From Erythrobacter crassostreae (GTDB lineage: Bacteria > Pseudomonadota > Alphaproteobacteria > Sphingomonadales > Sphingomonadaceae): a DNA stretch of 64,000 nt. The notes beneath the pieces are model-generated. The model was not told the DNA's origin. It was given only the letters and a program-made list of their open reading frames with translations, and made no database searches. Within the stretch, counting starts at the first letter, position 1; each line of letters opens with the position of its first letter. The stretch spans positions 1,550,001-1,614,000 of the forward strand of contig NZ_JAGSPC010000001.1 in NCBI RefSeq assembly GCF_019204045.1, given 5' to 3'. This document shows positions 17,121-26,266 of this stretch, in pieces. A program made the translations under genes and the position numbers.

Positions 17121-17900
17121 ATGACATTGCAAGCACGCGCGAAAGCCATCGTCGAGGCGCGCTGGTTCGAACGCTTCATTATCACTGTGATCGTGATCAA
17201 CGCGATCGGTCTGGGCATGGAAACATCGCCAACAGTGATGGATGCGGTGGGCGGCGTGGTTCAGCAATTGGACCGGATCGCGATTGCGATTTTCGTGGTC
17301 GAGCTGCTCCTCAAATTCTTTGCCTACCGGCTCGCATTCTTCCGCAATGGCTGGAACGTCTTCGACCTCGCAATTGTCAGCGCAGCTCTGGTGCCGGCGG
17401 GTGACCAGTTCTCCGTTTTGCGAGCTCTGCGAATCTTGCGCGCGCTCAGGCTCGTTTCTGTCGTGCCCAGCATGCGCAAGGTGATCGTCGGCCTGTTCAG
17501 CGCCATCCCCAGCATCGGGACGGTAATCGTGATGCTGCTGCTGCTGTTCTATATCAGCGCGGTGATGGCGACGAAGCTGTTCGGCGGGGCGTTTCCGGAA
17601 TGGTTCGGAACGCTCGGAGCATCGCTCTATTCGCTGTTCCAGATCATGACGCTGGAAAGCTGGTCCATGGGCATCGTGCGTCCTGTGATGGAGGTGTTCC
17701 CATGGGCATGGGCGTTCTTCGTGCCGTTCATCCTGCTCACCAGCTTTATCGTGCTGAACCTGTTTATCGGTGTGATCGTCAACGCGATGGCAGAGGCCAC
17801 TGAAGACGACGCGCACAGCGAGCGCGAGATGATTATCGATGAGCTGCGGGCGCTAAGGAGCGAGATTGAGCAACTGCGGGATGATGGGCGCATGGGCTAG
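17121..17900 (+). CDS. Bacterial voltage-gated sodium channel (NaChBac/NavAb family)
   Basis: A 259-residue six-helix ion channel subunit; four would assemble into a pore. The voltage sensor S4 is visible as LRALRILRALRLV with arginines every third residue and more basic residues after it. The selectivity filter TLESWSM is identical to that of NavAb and marks sodium selectivity. S1 starts FIITVIVINAIGLGME and S6 is FVPFILLTSFIVLNLFIGVIVNAM. The tail after S6 is acidic and ends in a helical coiled-coil-like segment (EMIIDELRALRSEIEQLRDD), as in family members where it holds the tetramer. CGGAG lies nine bases before the ATG at 17121. It stands alone. Confidence 0.93.
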   Translation: MTLQARAKAIVEARWFERFIITVIVINAIGLGMETSPTVMDAVGGVVQQLDRIAIAIFVVELLLKFFAYRLAFFRNGWNVFDLAIVSAALVPAGDQFSVLRALRILRALRLVSVVPSMRKVIVGLFSAIPSIGTVIVMLLLLFYISAVMATKLFGGAFPEWFGTLGASLYSLFQIMTLESWSMGIVRPVMEVFPWAWAFFVPFILLTSFIVLNLFIGVIVNAMAEATEDDAHSEREMIIDELRALRSEIEQLRDDGRMG

Positions 17901-18023
17901 GGCGCACCAGAAAGGGGCGGCACTGCGAAATCATGGATTAGGGCAGATGGTATTCTGGCAGTATGCATGAAATCGGAAGTGAAAAAGCAATGAAACGTTC
18001 GATTCTGCGAACGGATGAAATCT

Positions 18024-18440
18024 TCAGCGCTTTGGAATTTTACGCCCAGTTATTGTCGTCTTGCCGAAAACCCAATCCGTATCAACATAGTTGCCAGACA
18101 CATAACGGCGTGTACGAATTTGCTCTACTTCTTCAGTGGTTTCCCGGTCGCGCGGATACCAGTTGCATCGAACCTTCACCCCGTCGTAGCTTTTGTCGAT
18201 TGGAAAGTTCTTGCGAAGCATTGCTTCGAAATCGGCCATAACAGCTGCCTTAAAGACCCGGTATTCAGCGAGAGAACCCTCAAATTCCAAGATCTGCGTC
18301 TGGTATTCCGGGTGGAAGACACGGTTGCCAAAGGAGCAATAGCCGTGCGTGCTGTATGCAGCGGCGCTGACCGAAGTTCCAAGCGCAAGCCCTGTAATCA
18401 GCAGTTTTGCCGCTCTTTTGGCCAGTGTGTAGCTCGTCAT
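18024..18440 (-). CDS. Hypothetical exported protein
   Basis: A 138-residue protein with a likely signal peptide over about residues 1-29 (LAKRAAKLLITGLALG, cleaving near SAAAYS) and a mature domain with two Cys (GYCSFGN, VRCNWYPRD) that might pair. No family was recognised. The ATG at 18440 follows AGAGGGG by seven bases. It lies between the sodium channel gene, with which it converges, and parC, from which it diverges. Confidence 0.62.
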   Translation of the reverse strand: MTSYTLAKRAAKLLITGLALGTSVSAAAYSTHGYCSFGNRVFHPEYQTQILEFEGSLAEYRVFKAAVMADFEAMLRKNFPIDKSYDGVKVRCNWYPRDRETTEEVEQIRTRRYVSGNYVDTDWVFGKTTITGRKIPKR

Positions 18441-18649
18441 CGATATGCCCCTCTTTAACGGTCGATCCAAATGGCGACCCCTCAGGTAGCGTTAAAACGT
18501 CATGGGTCAGAAAAAGCAATTCGAAACCAGATTTTATAGTTCCGTATTCGAAGAAGCCAATATTTCCTACACTCGCTCAAACCGCTACCGCAGCAGCGGC
18601 TCTTTCAAATCGTCGATGCTTTCTTTTGCGCATGATCCAGGCCTGCGAA

Positions 18650-18679
18650 GTTGGACATGTGTCACCTGTGTCCTACATC
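18650..18679. repeat. Imperfect palindromic repeat, copy 1
   Basis: Reads GTTGGACATGTGTCACC then TGTGTCCTACATC. GGACA and TGTCC arms enclose TGTGTCACC. It aligns with copy 2 downstream over about 30 bases with few differences, sharing GTTGG, TGTGTCA, TGTGT and ACATC. Confidence 0.6.
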
Positions 18680-18730
18680 CCGCTTACCCAATAAAAACAG
18701 CGCTCTAACCCTGTAGGAACCGCATGACAT

Positions 18731-18761
18731 GTTGGGCAATGTGTCATGTGTTCCCAACATC
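18731..18761. repeat. Imperfect palindromic repeat, copy 2
   Basis: Reads GTTGGGCAATGTGTCA then TGTGTTCCCAACATC. With its preceding T it has 7-base arms TGTTGGG and CCCAACA. An overlapping alternative pair, CATGACA with TGTCATG, begins at 18723. Together with copy 1 it lies 87-197 bases before parC and could be a regulator site or a dispersed genomic repeat. Confidence 0.6.
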
Positions 18762-18846
18762 GGGCTTGGCGCTGCCCACCCGCATCGCTTCTATTCCTGT
18801 GGAAACGCCTCTCCCCCACGGGGACGAGCATTGCTAAGTCATCGTC

Positions 18847-21141
18847 ATGGCCGATCCTACGACTACAGATGATTCCGATCCGTTAGATGCGATTGTTGAT
18901 GCGCCGTTCGATGCCGCGCTGTCCGAACGGTATCTCGTTTATGCGCTTTCCACGATCACGGCGCGTTCGCTGCCTGATCTTCGCGATGGGCTGAAACCGG
19001 TCCACCGGAGACTGCTCTGGACCATGCGCCAGTTAAAGCTGGATCCGTCCAACACATTCAAGAAATCCGCCCGCGTCGTGGGTGAGGTGATCGGTAAATA
19101 TCACCCGCATGGCGACACGGCTGCCTATGATGCGATGGTGCGCCTCGCCCAGGATTTCTCGCTGCGGTATCCTCTGGTTGAGGGGCAGGGGAACTTCGGC
19201 AATATCGATGGCGATAACGCCGCCGCCTATCGTTACACAGAGGCCCGTCTGACCAAGACGGCGATGCACCTGATGGACGGGTTAGATGCGGGCACCGTCG
19301 ATTTCATCCCGACTTACAATGGTGAGGAAGAAGAACCGGAATTGATGCCGGGTCTGTTCCCGAACCTGCTGGCGAACGGCGCAAGCGGGATCGCGGTGGG
19401 CATGGCGACCAATATCCCGTCGCACAACGTCGCCGAGATTATCGATGCCACGCTTGAGCTGATCGACAATCCGCATGTCGAACACGAACGGTTGATGGAA
19501 CTGTTCCACGGGCCTGATCTGCCCACCGGCGGCCAGATTATCGACAGCAAAGAGGTGATCTCTAACGCCTACGAAACAGGGCGCGGTTCCTTTCGGGTGC
19601 GCGGTGTTTTCGACGCGCCCGAGGCGGAAAAGGCTGAAGATCAAAAGGCCGGGATTGAACGGCTGGGCGGCGGGCAGTGGCAGCTGGTCATCTCCGAAAT
19701 CCCGTATCAGGTCGCCAAAGGTAAACTGATCGAGCAGATCGCTCAGGCGATTGCGGATAAGAAGCTGCCAATCCTAGAGGATGTGCGCGACGAAAGTGAC
19801 GAGACGATCCGCATCGTGCTCGTTCCGAAAAGCCGCAATGTCGATCCGGAGCTGCTGAAAGAGAGCATTTTCAAGCTAACCGATATGGAAACGCGGTTTG
19901 GCCTCAACCTCAACGTGCTCGACGCGACGCGCACGCCGCTGGTGATGGGACTGAAAGAGCTGCTTCAGAACTGGACCGCGGCGCAGATCGAAATTCTTCA
20001 GCGCCGCACGCAATTCAGGCTCGATCAGATCGCGCGTCGGCTGGAACTGGTCGAAGGCTACATCACGGCCTTTCTCAACCTTGACCGAGTGATTGAGATC
20101 ATCCGGTACGAGGATGAGCCCAAAGCGGTGATGATGAAGGAGTTTGGCCTCACCGACCGTCAGGCCGAAGCTATTCTCAACATGCGGCTGCGGTCTTTGC
20201 GCAAGCTGGAAGAGATGGAGTTGCGGACCGAGAAAGACGCGCTTCTCGCCGAGCAGGATGATCTCGGCAAACTGTTGGAAAGCCCCGCTCGCCAGCGGAC
20301 GCGGTTGAAAAAAGACCTGCGTAGCCTGCGCAAGGATTACGCCGAAGACACCAAGATCGGCGCGCGCAGAACGCGGATCGAGGAGGCCGAAGCGCTCGTT
20401 GAATTCAGCATGGATGCGATGATTGAGAAAGCACCGGTCACAGTCATCCTGTCGCAGAAGGGCTGGATACGGGCCGCGACGGGACATGTGCCGCTCGATC
20501 AGGAGTTCAAATACAAGGAAGGAGATGCGCTCGCCTTTATCCTGCATGCGCAGACGACGGACAAGCTGCTGATCGCGGCGGGCAATGGCCGGTTCTACAC
20601 GCTGGGCTGTGACAAACTGCCGGGCGCGCGCGGCTTTGGTGAGCCGGTGCGCACCATGATCGACCTTGAAGCGGATACCGGCATCGTCAAGATGCTGGTG
20701 CACAGGGCTGGTGGGAAGCTGCTGCTGGCCTCTACTATTGGCAAGGGCTTTGTTGCCGAGACCAACGAGCTGTTGGCCGAGACGCGCAAAGGCCGTCAGG
20801 TTGTGAATCTGAAAGGCAACGCGGAACTGCGGGTAATCCGTGAAATCGGCGCTGAGGACGATCATGTTGCCTGCGTCGGCGACAACCGCAAACTGATCGT
20901 ATTCAATCTTGAAGAAATGCCGATCATGGCGCGCGGTCAGGGCGTGATGCTGCAGCGTTACCGCGATGGCGGCCTATCCGATGCGACCACGTTCAAACTG
21001 GAAGACGGGCTAAGCTGGCAGATGGGCGGTTCGGGCGATCGGACCCGCACTGAAAACGAGATTTGGCAGTGGAAGGTCGCGCGCAGTGCAGCAGGCCGTA
21101 TGCCGCCGCAAGGTTTCCCCAAAGACAACCGGTTCGATTGA
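18847..21141 (+). CDS. parC: DNA topoisomerase IV subunit A
   Basis: A 764-residue ParC, which with ParE decatenates daughter chromosomes and relaxes supercoils. The opening [31 protein letters not shown] and the site [21 protein letters not shown], with the catalytic tyrosine in AYRYTEAR, identify the type IIA A subunit. C-terminal beta-pinwheel blades are shorter than in GyrA and lack the GyrA box, favouring ParC. In the quinolone-resistance region the sequence is [10 protein letters not shown], with Thr and Asp at positions where E. coli ParC has Ser80 and Glu84. A bidirectional-looking terminator follows. No parE is nearby. Confidence 0.93.
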   Translation: MADPTTTDDSDPLDAIVDAPFDAALSERYLVYALSTITARSLPDLRDGLKPVHRRLLWTMRQLKLDPSNTFKKSARVVGEVIGKYHPHGDTAAYDAMVRLAQDFSLRYPLVEGQGNFGNIDGDNAAAYRYTEARLTKTAMHLMDGLDAGTVDFIPTYNGEEEEPELMPGLFPNLLANGASGIAVGMATNIPSHNVAEIIDATLELIDNPHVEHERLMELFHGPDLPTGGQIIDSKEVISNAYETGRGSFRVRGVFDAPEAEKAEDQKAGIERLGGGQWQLVISEIPYQVAKGKLIEQIAQAIADKKLPILEDVRDESDETIRIVLVPKSRNVDPELLKESIFKLTDMETRFGLNLNVLDATRTPLVMGLKELLQNWTAAQIEILQRRTQFRLDQIARRLELVEGYITAFLNLDRVIEIIRYEDEPKAVMMKEFGLTDRQAEAILNMRLRSLRKLEEMELRTEKDALLAEQDDLGKLLESPARQRTRLKKDLRSLRKDYAEDTKIGARRTRIEEAEALVEFSMDAMIEKAPVTVILSQKGWIRAATGHVPLDQEFKYKEGDALAFILHAQTTDKLLIAAGNGRFYTLGCDKLPGARGFGEPVRTMIDLEADTGIVKMLVHRAGGKLLLASTIGKGFVAETNELLAETRKGRQVVNLKGNAELRVIREIGAEDDHVACVGDNRKLIVFNLEEMPIMARGQGVMLQRYRDGGLSDATTFKLEDGLSWQMGGSGDRTRTENEIWQWKVARSAAGRMPPQGFPKDNRFD

Positions 21142-21150
21142 TCAGAACAA

Positions 21151-21189
21151 AAAGGGCCGCGATCTCTTCAATCGAGATCGCGGCCCTTT
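21151..21189. terminator. Strong terminator between parC and the next gene
   Basis: GGGCCGCGATCTC and GAGATCGCGGCCC form a 13-base-pair perfect stem, flanked by AAA on the left and TTT on the right, so it can terminate both parC and the converging minus-strand gene. Confidence 0.9.
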
Positions 21190-21213
21190 CTAGAAAGCGT
21201 GTGAGCTGAGCGC

Positions 21214-21810
21214 TTACATGTTCAGCGCGCCGGTCGGCCCGTTGTCACGACCAGCCGCCGCAGCGTCTTGTTTCGCCGCAGCTTGTGCGGGTGTCAGGAT
21301 TTCAGCCCCTTCGGGCACTTCCACAGTATTTGCAGCGAGCTGTTCGAGCGAATACAGCGCCATCAGTGCGCCGTTTGCATCGACTGCAAAGGTGTCTTTC
21401 GTAAGGGTGACAATGCCGCCTTCACGCTGAAGGATAACGGTGCCTTCTTCATCGACGGTGTAGATCGTACCCGCTGGCAAGCTATCGGCGCTGATCACGG
21501 CTGCACCGTCAACGAGAGCAGCGTCGCGTTTTGCATCGGCTTCGGCTTTCTGCGCAGCCATCATGCTGTCGATCTGCGCTTTGGTTGCGTTGACCGTCCA
21601 CTTGCCTTCGCGCTCTGCAAGCAGGTTGACGGGCAATGGAGCTTTGTGCGTTCCGGTGTCGACGGTCACGATGCCGCCTTCGTTGGTTTCAACGGTGCCG
21701 ATCGGGGCGTCGTCGTTTCCGAAAACAGTGGGGCCAGCATCCTGCGCATTCGCGGCAATTGGCGTGGCGGCGATAGCAGTGGCAACAATAGCCAACTTTG
21801 CAAACTTCAT
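21214..21810 (-). CDS. Hypothetical periplasmic protein
   Basis: A 198-residue exported protein with a signal peptide over residues 1-22 (MKFAKLAIVATAIAAT, cleaving after ANA). The mature part has two similar segments, IGTVETNEGGIVTVDTGTH and IYTVDEEGTVILQREGGIV, suggesting an internal beta-rich repeat, separated by a charged helix AQIDSMMAAQKAEADAKRD. No family with known function was recognised. GGAGAG lies before the ATG at 21810; the longer reading to 21948 is rejected because it would hide the signal peptide. Confidence 0.7.
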   Translation of the reverse strand: MKFAKLAIVATAIAATPIAANAQDAGPTVFGNDDAPIGTVETNEGGIVTVDTGTHKAPLPVNLLAEREGKWTVNATKAQIDSMMAAQKAEADAKRDAALVDGAAVISADSLPAGTIYTVDEEGTVILQREGGIVTLTKDTFAVDANGALMALYSLEQLAANTVEVPEGAEILTPAQAAAKQDAAAAGRDNGPTGALNM

Positions 21811-21941
21811 GTGGTAAACTCTCCGTATTTCATTCTCATCAAGTGGCCGCCACAAGGGGAGGGCAGCGCACGCATACATGGCGAATGGGCCTGAAAAATC
21901 AGGCCGACAATGTGACGCCAAAAGCGGCAATTGCGCGCATC

Positions 21942-21954
21942 TGACCAATGGTCA
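21942..21954. repeat. Perfect palindrome TGACCA-A-TGGTCA
   Basis: Six-base perfect arms around a single A, flanked further out by TGCGC on the left and GCGCA on the right. It lies about 130 bases upstream of the hypothetical periplasmic gene on the minus strand and could be an operator. Confidence 0.4.
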
Positions 21955-22010
21955 AAGCGCACGTGGGTTCCCTTAAAAAGGGCAAGATCGAGTGGCAAGC
22001 ACCCAAGCTG

Positions 22011-22026
22011 TGCCATCTATATGGCA
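22011..22026. repeat. Perfect palindrome TGCCAT-CTAT-ATGGCA
   Basis: Six-base arms with a four-base centre, just downstream of cca. No T-run follows, so it is not a standard terminator; an operator or attenuating hairpin is possible. Confidence 0.35.
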
Positions 22027-22058
22027 GATAGGAAGTGAAGGCTGGCTTAACGTAAGCG

Positions 22059-23252
22059 TCAAGTGGGCGTCAGTTCCTCCGTAAGGATTTGCTCAACTCG
22101 ATTTTCGTCAGGAAAGCCTTCCTCAACCCAACGGCGCTCAACAGTCTTTAGGATCCGTGCCACTTCCGGCCCAGCCGCCACACCGCGGTCGACGATTGTT
22201 CCGCCTTTAAGGGGGAGGGTGGGGGCATCCCAATCGCAAATTGCCTTGGTATCGCCGCCCGCCAGCAGCAGTCGGTGCAAGGCTACGGCATTGCCTTCAA
22301 AGTAGGCAAGCGCTTGTGGATGGTCGACATCCGTAGCGAACCGGCCAGCGACCGCGACCAGAACATTCCGCTGCGCTCTGGATAGGCGCAAACGGGCCGA
22401 GACATCGGCAGCCACATCGGGTGATGGGGGGAGCAGGGCGGCAAGACGGCGAAGCGGATCGGCGGCAACGTCTTCGCGCTTTTCGTGCACAATCAATTCC
22501 CGCATCAGCTCGACATTGCGAAGGCTTGCTTCGGGCAGGACCACGCGGAGCACGGCGTGATTGAACATGCGCTCAACCGTTTCTCCGGGATCGGGCAATG
22601 CCAGCAGTTTTATCAATTCATCGGCAACCCGCTCGCGGCTCAACCCCTTGAGCGTTCCGGCGAGCTGCGCGCAGGCTTCCTCCGCTTCGGTATCCAGTTC
22701 CGCCCCAAATCGGGCTTGAAACCTGTAGTATCGCAGGATGCGCAGATGATCCTCGGCAATTCGCTGTTTCGCGTCGCCGATAAAGCGGACACGCCGCGCT
22801 GCAAGATCGTCTAGCCCGCCAAAATAGTCCGAAATCTCCAGACTTTCGGGATGAGCAAACAGCGCGTTGATCGTGAAATCGCGCCGCGCTGCATCTTCGC
22901 GCCATTCCGTAGCGAATGTAACGGTAGCGCGGCGGCCATCGGTTGAAACATCATGGCGCAGCGTCGTGATCTCGACAGGTCCGTCTTCCAGCACAGCGGT
23001 GATCGTACCGTGATCGATACCGGTGGGAACGGTGCGGATGCCCGCAACAGCGCAGCGATCCATCACTTCATCGGGCGGGTGGGTGGTCGCGCAATCGACA
23101 TCATGCACAGAGACACCAAGCAGTGTGTCGCGCACCGCTCCGCCAACCCAGCGAATATTTTCTGCGCCCAACGCCCTAGTCAGGATTTGCATGCCTTCGC
23201 GGCGGGGCCAGTCGGCCTGTTCCAGCGAACCGTGAAATTCGGGCGCGCTCAT
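22059..23252 (-). CDS. cca: CCA tRNA nucleotidyltransferase
   Basis: A 397-residue class-II nucleotidyltransferase that builds or repairs the 3-prime CCA of tRNAs. The head domain shows WVGGAVRDTLLG with the GG and RRD-type signatures, the catalytic Asp pair in VHDVDCAT, and RRDFTINALFA. The neck region has LRILRYYRFQARFG. Its ATG overlaps the NUDIX stop by four bases (ATGA), so the two are coupled. A bacterial poly(A) polymerase is the alternative, but length and neighbours favour the CCA enzyme. Confidence 0.92.
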   Translation of the reverse strand: MSAPEFHGSLEQADWPRREGMQILTRALGAENIRWVGGAVRDTLLGVSVHDVDCATTHPPDEVMDRCAVAGIRTVPTGIDHGTITAVLEDGPVEITTLRHDVSTDGRRATVTFATEWREDAARRDFTINALFAHPESLEISDYFGGLDDLAARRVRFIGDAKQRIAEDHLRILRYYRFQARFGAELDTEAEEACAQLAGTLKGLSRERVADELIKLLALPDPGETVERMFNHAVLRVVLPEASLRNVELMRELIVHEKREDVAADPLRRLAALLPPSPDVAADVSARLRLSRAQRNVLVAVAGRFATDVDHPQALAYFEGNAVALHRLLLAGGDTKAICDWDAPTLPLKGGTIVDRGVAAGPEVARILKTVERRWVEEGFPDENRVEQILTEELTPT

Positions 23253-23845
23253 TTTAGATGCTCCAGATCAATCCGCCGCGAAAGGTTCGCGAGGATTGCC
23301 GCTGTTACACCCCAAATTCTGAAACCTTCGTAATCCATTTCGAGATAGCGCCGGTTCGCACCCTTCCAGAACACTTCGTTGACGGTCCAGTTACTCCGAT
23401 CAAGCAGGAGCGCAAGCGGGGCTTCGAACCACGCCTCCACTTCGGACGGGTTTGGAACAAGGTCAAGATCAGGCGGGACAACAGCGAGCACTGGCGTGAC
23501 GGCAAAACCTGTGCCGGTTTGGTAGAGATCGCTGGTTCCGATCACGCGAACTTGATCGCGCGGCAATGCCAGTTCTTCCTCTGCCTCGCGCACCGCGGCG
23601 GTCACGGCATCTTCGCCGGGGTCGATCTTGCCACCTGGGAAAGCGACCTGTCCGGGATGATCGCGCATCGCATTGGGGCGCTGTGTCAGCAATATGCCGG
23701 GGGCTTCCCTCTCCGTAACAGCGATCAGGACTGCGGCAGGGGTGGCCCGTCCATCTGCAAAGTGCGCATCAGAGAGCAGATCGGGGATGGCCCGCGAATG
23801 GCCCGCTTCAAATGCGGCGGTCAGCTGATCGTACAAAGCGGTCAT
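23249..23845 (-). CDS. NUDIX hydrolase, probable CoA pyrophosphatase
   Basis: A 198-residue NUDIX enzyme. The NUDIX box is visible as GGKIDPGEDAVTAAVREAEE, with the canonical Gly after EE replaced by Leu-Ala, as is common in the CoA-pyrophosphatase branch. The preceding LLTQRPNAMRDHPGQVAFPG matches that branch, in which CoA and its esters are cut to phosphopantetheine and ADP. It sits between DUF1285 and cca on the minus strand, an order I recall as common in sphingomonads. Coupled to cca by ATGA and separated by 7 bases from DUF1285. Confidence 0.9.
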   Translation of the reverse strand: MTALYDQLTAAFEAGHSRAIPDLLSDAHFADGRATPAAVLIAVTEREAPGILLTQRPNAMRDHPGQVAFPGGKIDPGEDAVTAAVREAEEELALPRDQVRVIGTSDLYQTGTGFAVTPVLAVVPPDLDLVPNPSEVEAWFEAPLALLLDRSNWTVNEVFWKGANRRYLEMDYEGFRIWGVTAAILANLSRRIDLEHLK

Positions 23846-23852
23846 GCGGGCT

Positions 23853-24413
23853 TTACGGCAACAGCGAGAATATCGCGCCCTGGCTCGTCACCATCAGGCC
23901 TTTGGTCAGGTCATCGCCGCTGGTATCGATAGCGATCTGCACTAGCTGTTCGTAAGTTGAGCGATTAAGCCGGGCCTCGCACCCGCGCCGCACGTGCAGA
24001 TAGATCGCGGGCGTTTCAGGATCTCCTGCCGCGCGGATGGCATTTTCCGGTCCAACGACGACCAAATCATCCGTGTTGAGGCGCACAGCGATCTCGCCAT
24101 CGCGCAGGACGCAATCGACGGCGACGAACGCGGCATCATCGACTTCGATGCTGAGTTTCTCAAACGGTGTGACCAGCCAATGCTGCGCAGCGTCATCCCT
24201 TGTTAGAAGGCCGGAGAATGCGCGCACCATAGCCGGGCGGCGAATGGGATCGCCTTCGTGATACCAAGTGCCATCGGCCGCAATTCGCATTTCGCTGTCG
24301 CCGATTTGCTGCGGCGCCCACCCTTCGACCGGTGGCAATTTGCGCTGTTCGACCTGCTCGGCAATTTGAGCAAGCGTGAGTTCGGCGAGATAGGGGGGCG
24401 GTTCGTAAGGCAT
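23853..24413 (-). CDS. DUF1285 protein
   Basis: A 186-residue cytoplasmic protein of family DUF1285, function unknown. Family features are PPVEGWAPQQIGDSEMRIAADG with WYHEGDPIRRPAMVRAFSGL, a pattern unique to the family. No signal peptide or membrane segment. Encoded first in the DUF1285-NUDIX-cca transcript; 7 bases separate it from the NUDIX gene. Confidence 0.88.
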   Translation of the reverse strand: MPYEPPPYLAELTLAQIAEQVEQRKLPPVEGWAPQQIGDSEMRIAADGTWYHEGDPIRRPAMVRAFSGLLTRDDAAQHWLVTPFEKLSIEVDDAAFVAVDCVLRDGEIAVRLNTDDLVVVGPENAIRAAGDPETPAIYLHVRRGCEARLNRSTYEQLVQIAIDTSGDDLTKGLMVTSQGAIFSLLP

Positions 24414-24464
24414 ATGTCTAAGACGAATTGCCAGATGTGGCGGTTCCCGTGAAGTGGAAACGTC

Positions 24465-25022
24465 TTAATCCCGACCAGCAATTCCGCCTTCGGGGTTCCA
24501 TGGGCCAAGTACGCCATTGGCTGGCATCACCGAAAGAGCTGCCCCGCGCGCGAGGAGGCGGCTTTGTTCATAGGGGCCGGGACAGCGCCAACCGCCGGTT
24601 GCATTCGCGTTGAAACCCCACCGGCCATAATACTCAGGATCGCCGATCAAAACCTGCGGGAAGCTGGGAGAGCCGTCTGCCGCCAAGCGCGCTTCTGCAT
24701 CGAGCATGGCAGCCATCAATCCCATTCCGAACCCTTCGCCTTGGCGTTCGGGCAGGACGGCCACGGGTCCAACCATGATGATCGGCACGGGTTGCCCATC
24801 ATCGCTTATCAAAGCGATTGGCCAGCACTGGATTGTGCCGACAAGCATTTCCTGATCATCAAGCGCGGCAAAGCTGAGCGCGTCGAGCCATTCCATCCCT
24901 GCGCGGATGCGATATGCAGTGCGGGCATGGCGATCGGGGCCGAATGCGCGATCAAGCAACTCCTCGATCATCGCAGGTTCGACCGCCGATAGCGGGATTA
25001 AAGTAGCAGTGTCGGCGCTCAT
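24465..25022 (-). CDS. GNAT family N-acetyltransferase
   Basis: A 185-residue acyl-CoA transferase-fold protein. The acetyl-CoA loop is visible in VAVLPERQGEGFGMGLM (R/Q-x-x-G-x-G/A), preceded by the beta-4 strand PVPIIMVGPVAV and followed by the YYGRWGFNAN segment typical of YhbS-type members. Substrate is unknown. The ATG at 25022 gives a normal family N-terminus; the reading to 25172 runs over the next gene's terminal codons and is not family-like. Same strand as cca group, 51 bases ahead of DUF1285. Confidence 0.88.
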   Translation of the reverse strand: MSADTATLIPLSAVEPAMIEELLDRAFGPDRHARTAYRIRAGMEWLDALSFAALDDQEMLVGTIQCWPIALISDDGQPVPIIMVGPVAVLPERQGEGFGMGLMAAMLDAEARLAADGSPSFPQVLIGDPEYYGRWGFNANATGGWRCPGPYEQSRLLARGAALSVMPANGVLGPWNPEGGIAGRD

Positions 25023-25065
25023 GCCGAGCGCGTTAGTCGCTTTCGGGCAGTCTGCCCAACAAGAT

Positions 25066-26226
25066 TTACTGCGCGGACACTTTAAGAATTCTACCCTCTG
25101 GCCCGTCTTCAGCGACCCAGATGCTGCCATCGGGGGCTTCGTCGATAGAGCGCAGACGGCCATCAAAAGCATAGCGTCCGGTCTCGGTCGCCTTTTCTCC
25201 GTCGATGGAGACCCGCACGATTGCCTGACTGCTAAGGCCGGCGATCAAGGCATCGCCCTTCCAAGCGCCAAACATATCGCCGGTGTAGAAAATCATGTCG
25301 CCGGGCGCGATCACCGGCGTCCAGTGGATGGCAGGCTTGTTAAAACCATCGTCCGCGCTGTGATCGGGGATCGGGTCGCCATTGTAGTGCTTGCCGTATG
25401 ATCGCGTGGGCCAACCGTAATTGGCCCCGGCTTCGACAAGGTTGAGCTCGTCTCCGCCAGCCGGGCCATGCTCCATGTCCCACAAACGGCCCTGCGCATC
25501 CCAATCCATGCCAAGGATGTTGCGGTGACCATAGGACCAAATCTCGTCGTTCGGCTCGATTTCATCTGCCATCGGATTGTCTGTCGGGATTGTGCCGTCG
25601 GGGAACAACCGTACGATTGATCCAAGGGTGTTGGTGCGGTCCTGTGCGGGTTCCAGTTTCTGACGGTCGCCGCTCGCGATGAACATGTACTTCTCATCAG
25701 GAGAGAAAGTGATGCGATGTGAATAGTGACCTTTCCCGGTGACTTTTGGGCCCTGACGCCAGATCACTTTCAGATCGTTGATCGCACATGCATCTGTATC
25801 TTCGTTACAAACCAATGTTCCCCGGCCTACAGCCGCGCCGCGTGTGTCGTTTTCGCCTGCTTCGGCCCAGCTTAAATAGATAGTACGGCCGTCTTCACGG
25901 TTCGCTTCGGATGGAAGAAACGCGACATCGCCAAATCCGCCTTGGCCGCCGTAATCAACTTCTGGAACGCCGCTTACGGTGGTCACTTCGCCGGTGCCGG
26001 TCTTCATCAGCTTTAGCGTTCCAGCTTTCTCCGTGATCGCAAGAGTATCAGAACCGGGAATGAACTCGATTGCCCAAGGACGGTCAAACTCGCCCATTGG
26101 TTCGATATTGAGCTCTACTTCGGCAGAGGCGGCTGCGGCGCTATCCCCCGCTTCGGCATTGGCGCAGCTTGCGAGCGCGAGGGTGGACAGCGAAAGTGCG
26201 AGCGGAGCTTTAGAAATATAGGTCAT
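25066..26226 (-). CDS. PQQ-dependent aldose sugar dehydrogenase-like lipoprotein
   Basis: A 386-residue secreted six-bladed propeller of the glucose/sorbosone dehydrogenase family, which oxidises aldoses with PQQ in the periplasm. The N-terminus has a signal peptide with lipobox LALASC, so a lipid anchor is likely. Family motifs in order are FDRPWAIEFIPGSDTLAITE, GHYSHRITFSPDEKYMFI, SYGHRNILGMDWD, MEHGPAGGDELNLVEAGANY and SIWVAEDG. The His in YSHRITF and the Arg of GHRN are cofactor-side residues in characterised members. No PQQ synthesis gene is in the window. Confidence 0.88.
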   Translation of the reverse strand: MTYISKAPLALSLSTLALASCANAEAGDSAAAASAEVELNIEPMGEFDRPWAIEFIPGSDTLAITEKAGTLKLMKTGTGEVTTVSGVPEVDYGGQGGFGDVAFLPSEANREDGRTIYLSWAEAGENDTRGAAVGRGTLVCNEDTDACAINDLKVIWRQGPKVTGKGHYSHRITFSPDEKYMFIASGDRQKLEPAQDRTNTLGSIVRLFPDGTIPTDNPMADEIEPNDEIWSYGHRNILGMDWDAQGRLWDMEHGPAGGDELNLVEAGANYGWPTRSYGKHYNGDPIPDHSADDGFNKPAIHWTPVIAPGDMIFYTGDMFGAWKGDALIAGLSSQAIVRVSIDGEKATETGRYAFDGRLRSIDEAPDGSIWVAEDGPEGRILKVSAQ

Positions 26227-26266
26227 GGGTTTGATAACTCCCAAGAATGAAATCGGTGCCCCGTAA

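Larger units (their letters stand above)
18441..18846. other. Intergenic region upstream of parC
   Basis: This 406-base gap between divergent genes contains no supported gene. Its clear structure is a pair of related 30-base imperfect palindromes at 18650-18679 and 18731-18761, listed separately. The parC promoter and the promoter of the hypothetical exported gene should lie here; no obvious -35/-10 pair stands out. Confidence 0.6.

Noticed and set aside
16968..17816. 282-residue minus-strand open frame
   Set aside because: Antisense to the sodium channel; His/Glu/Arg-rich shadow.
18502..18708. 68-residue plus-strand frame upstream of parC
   Set aside because: No ribosome site, no motif, and it runs through the palindromic repeat copy 1.
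19876..20865. 329-residue minus-strand open frame
   Set aside because: It lies wholly opposite parC, whose motifs are certain, and its translation is low in hydrophobic pattern and rich in Arg/Gln, typical of an antisense shadow in GC-rich DNA.
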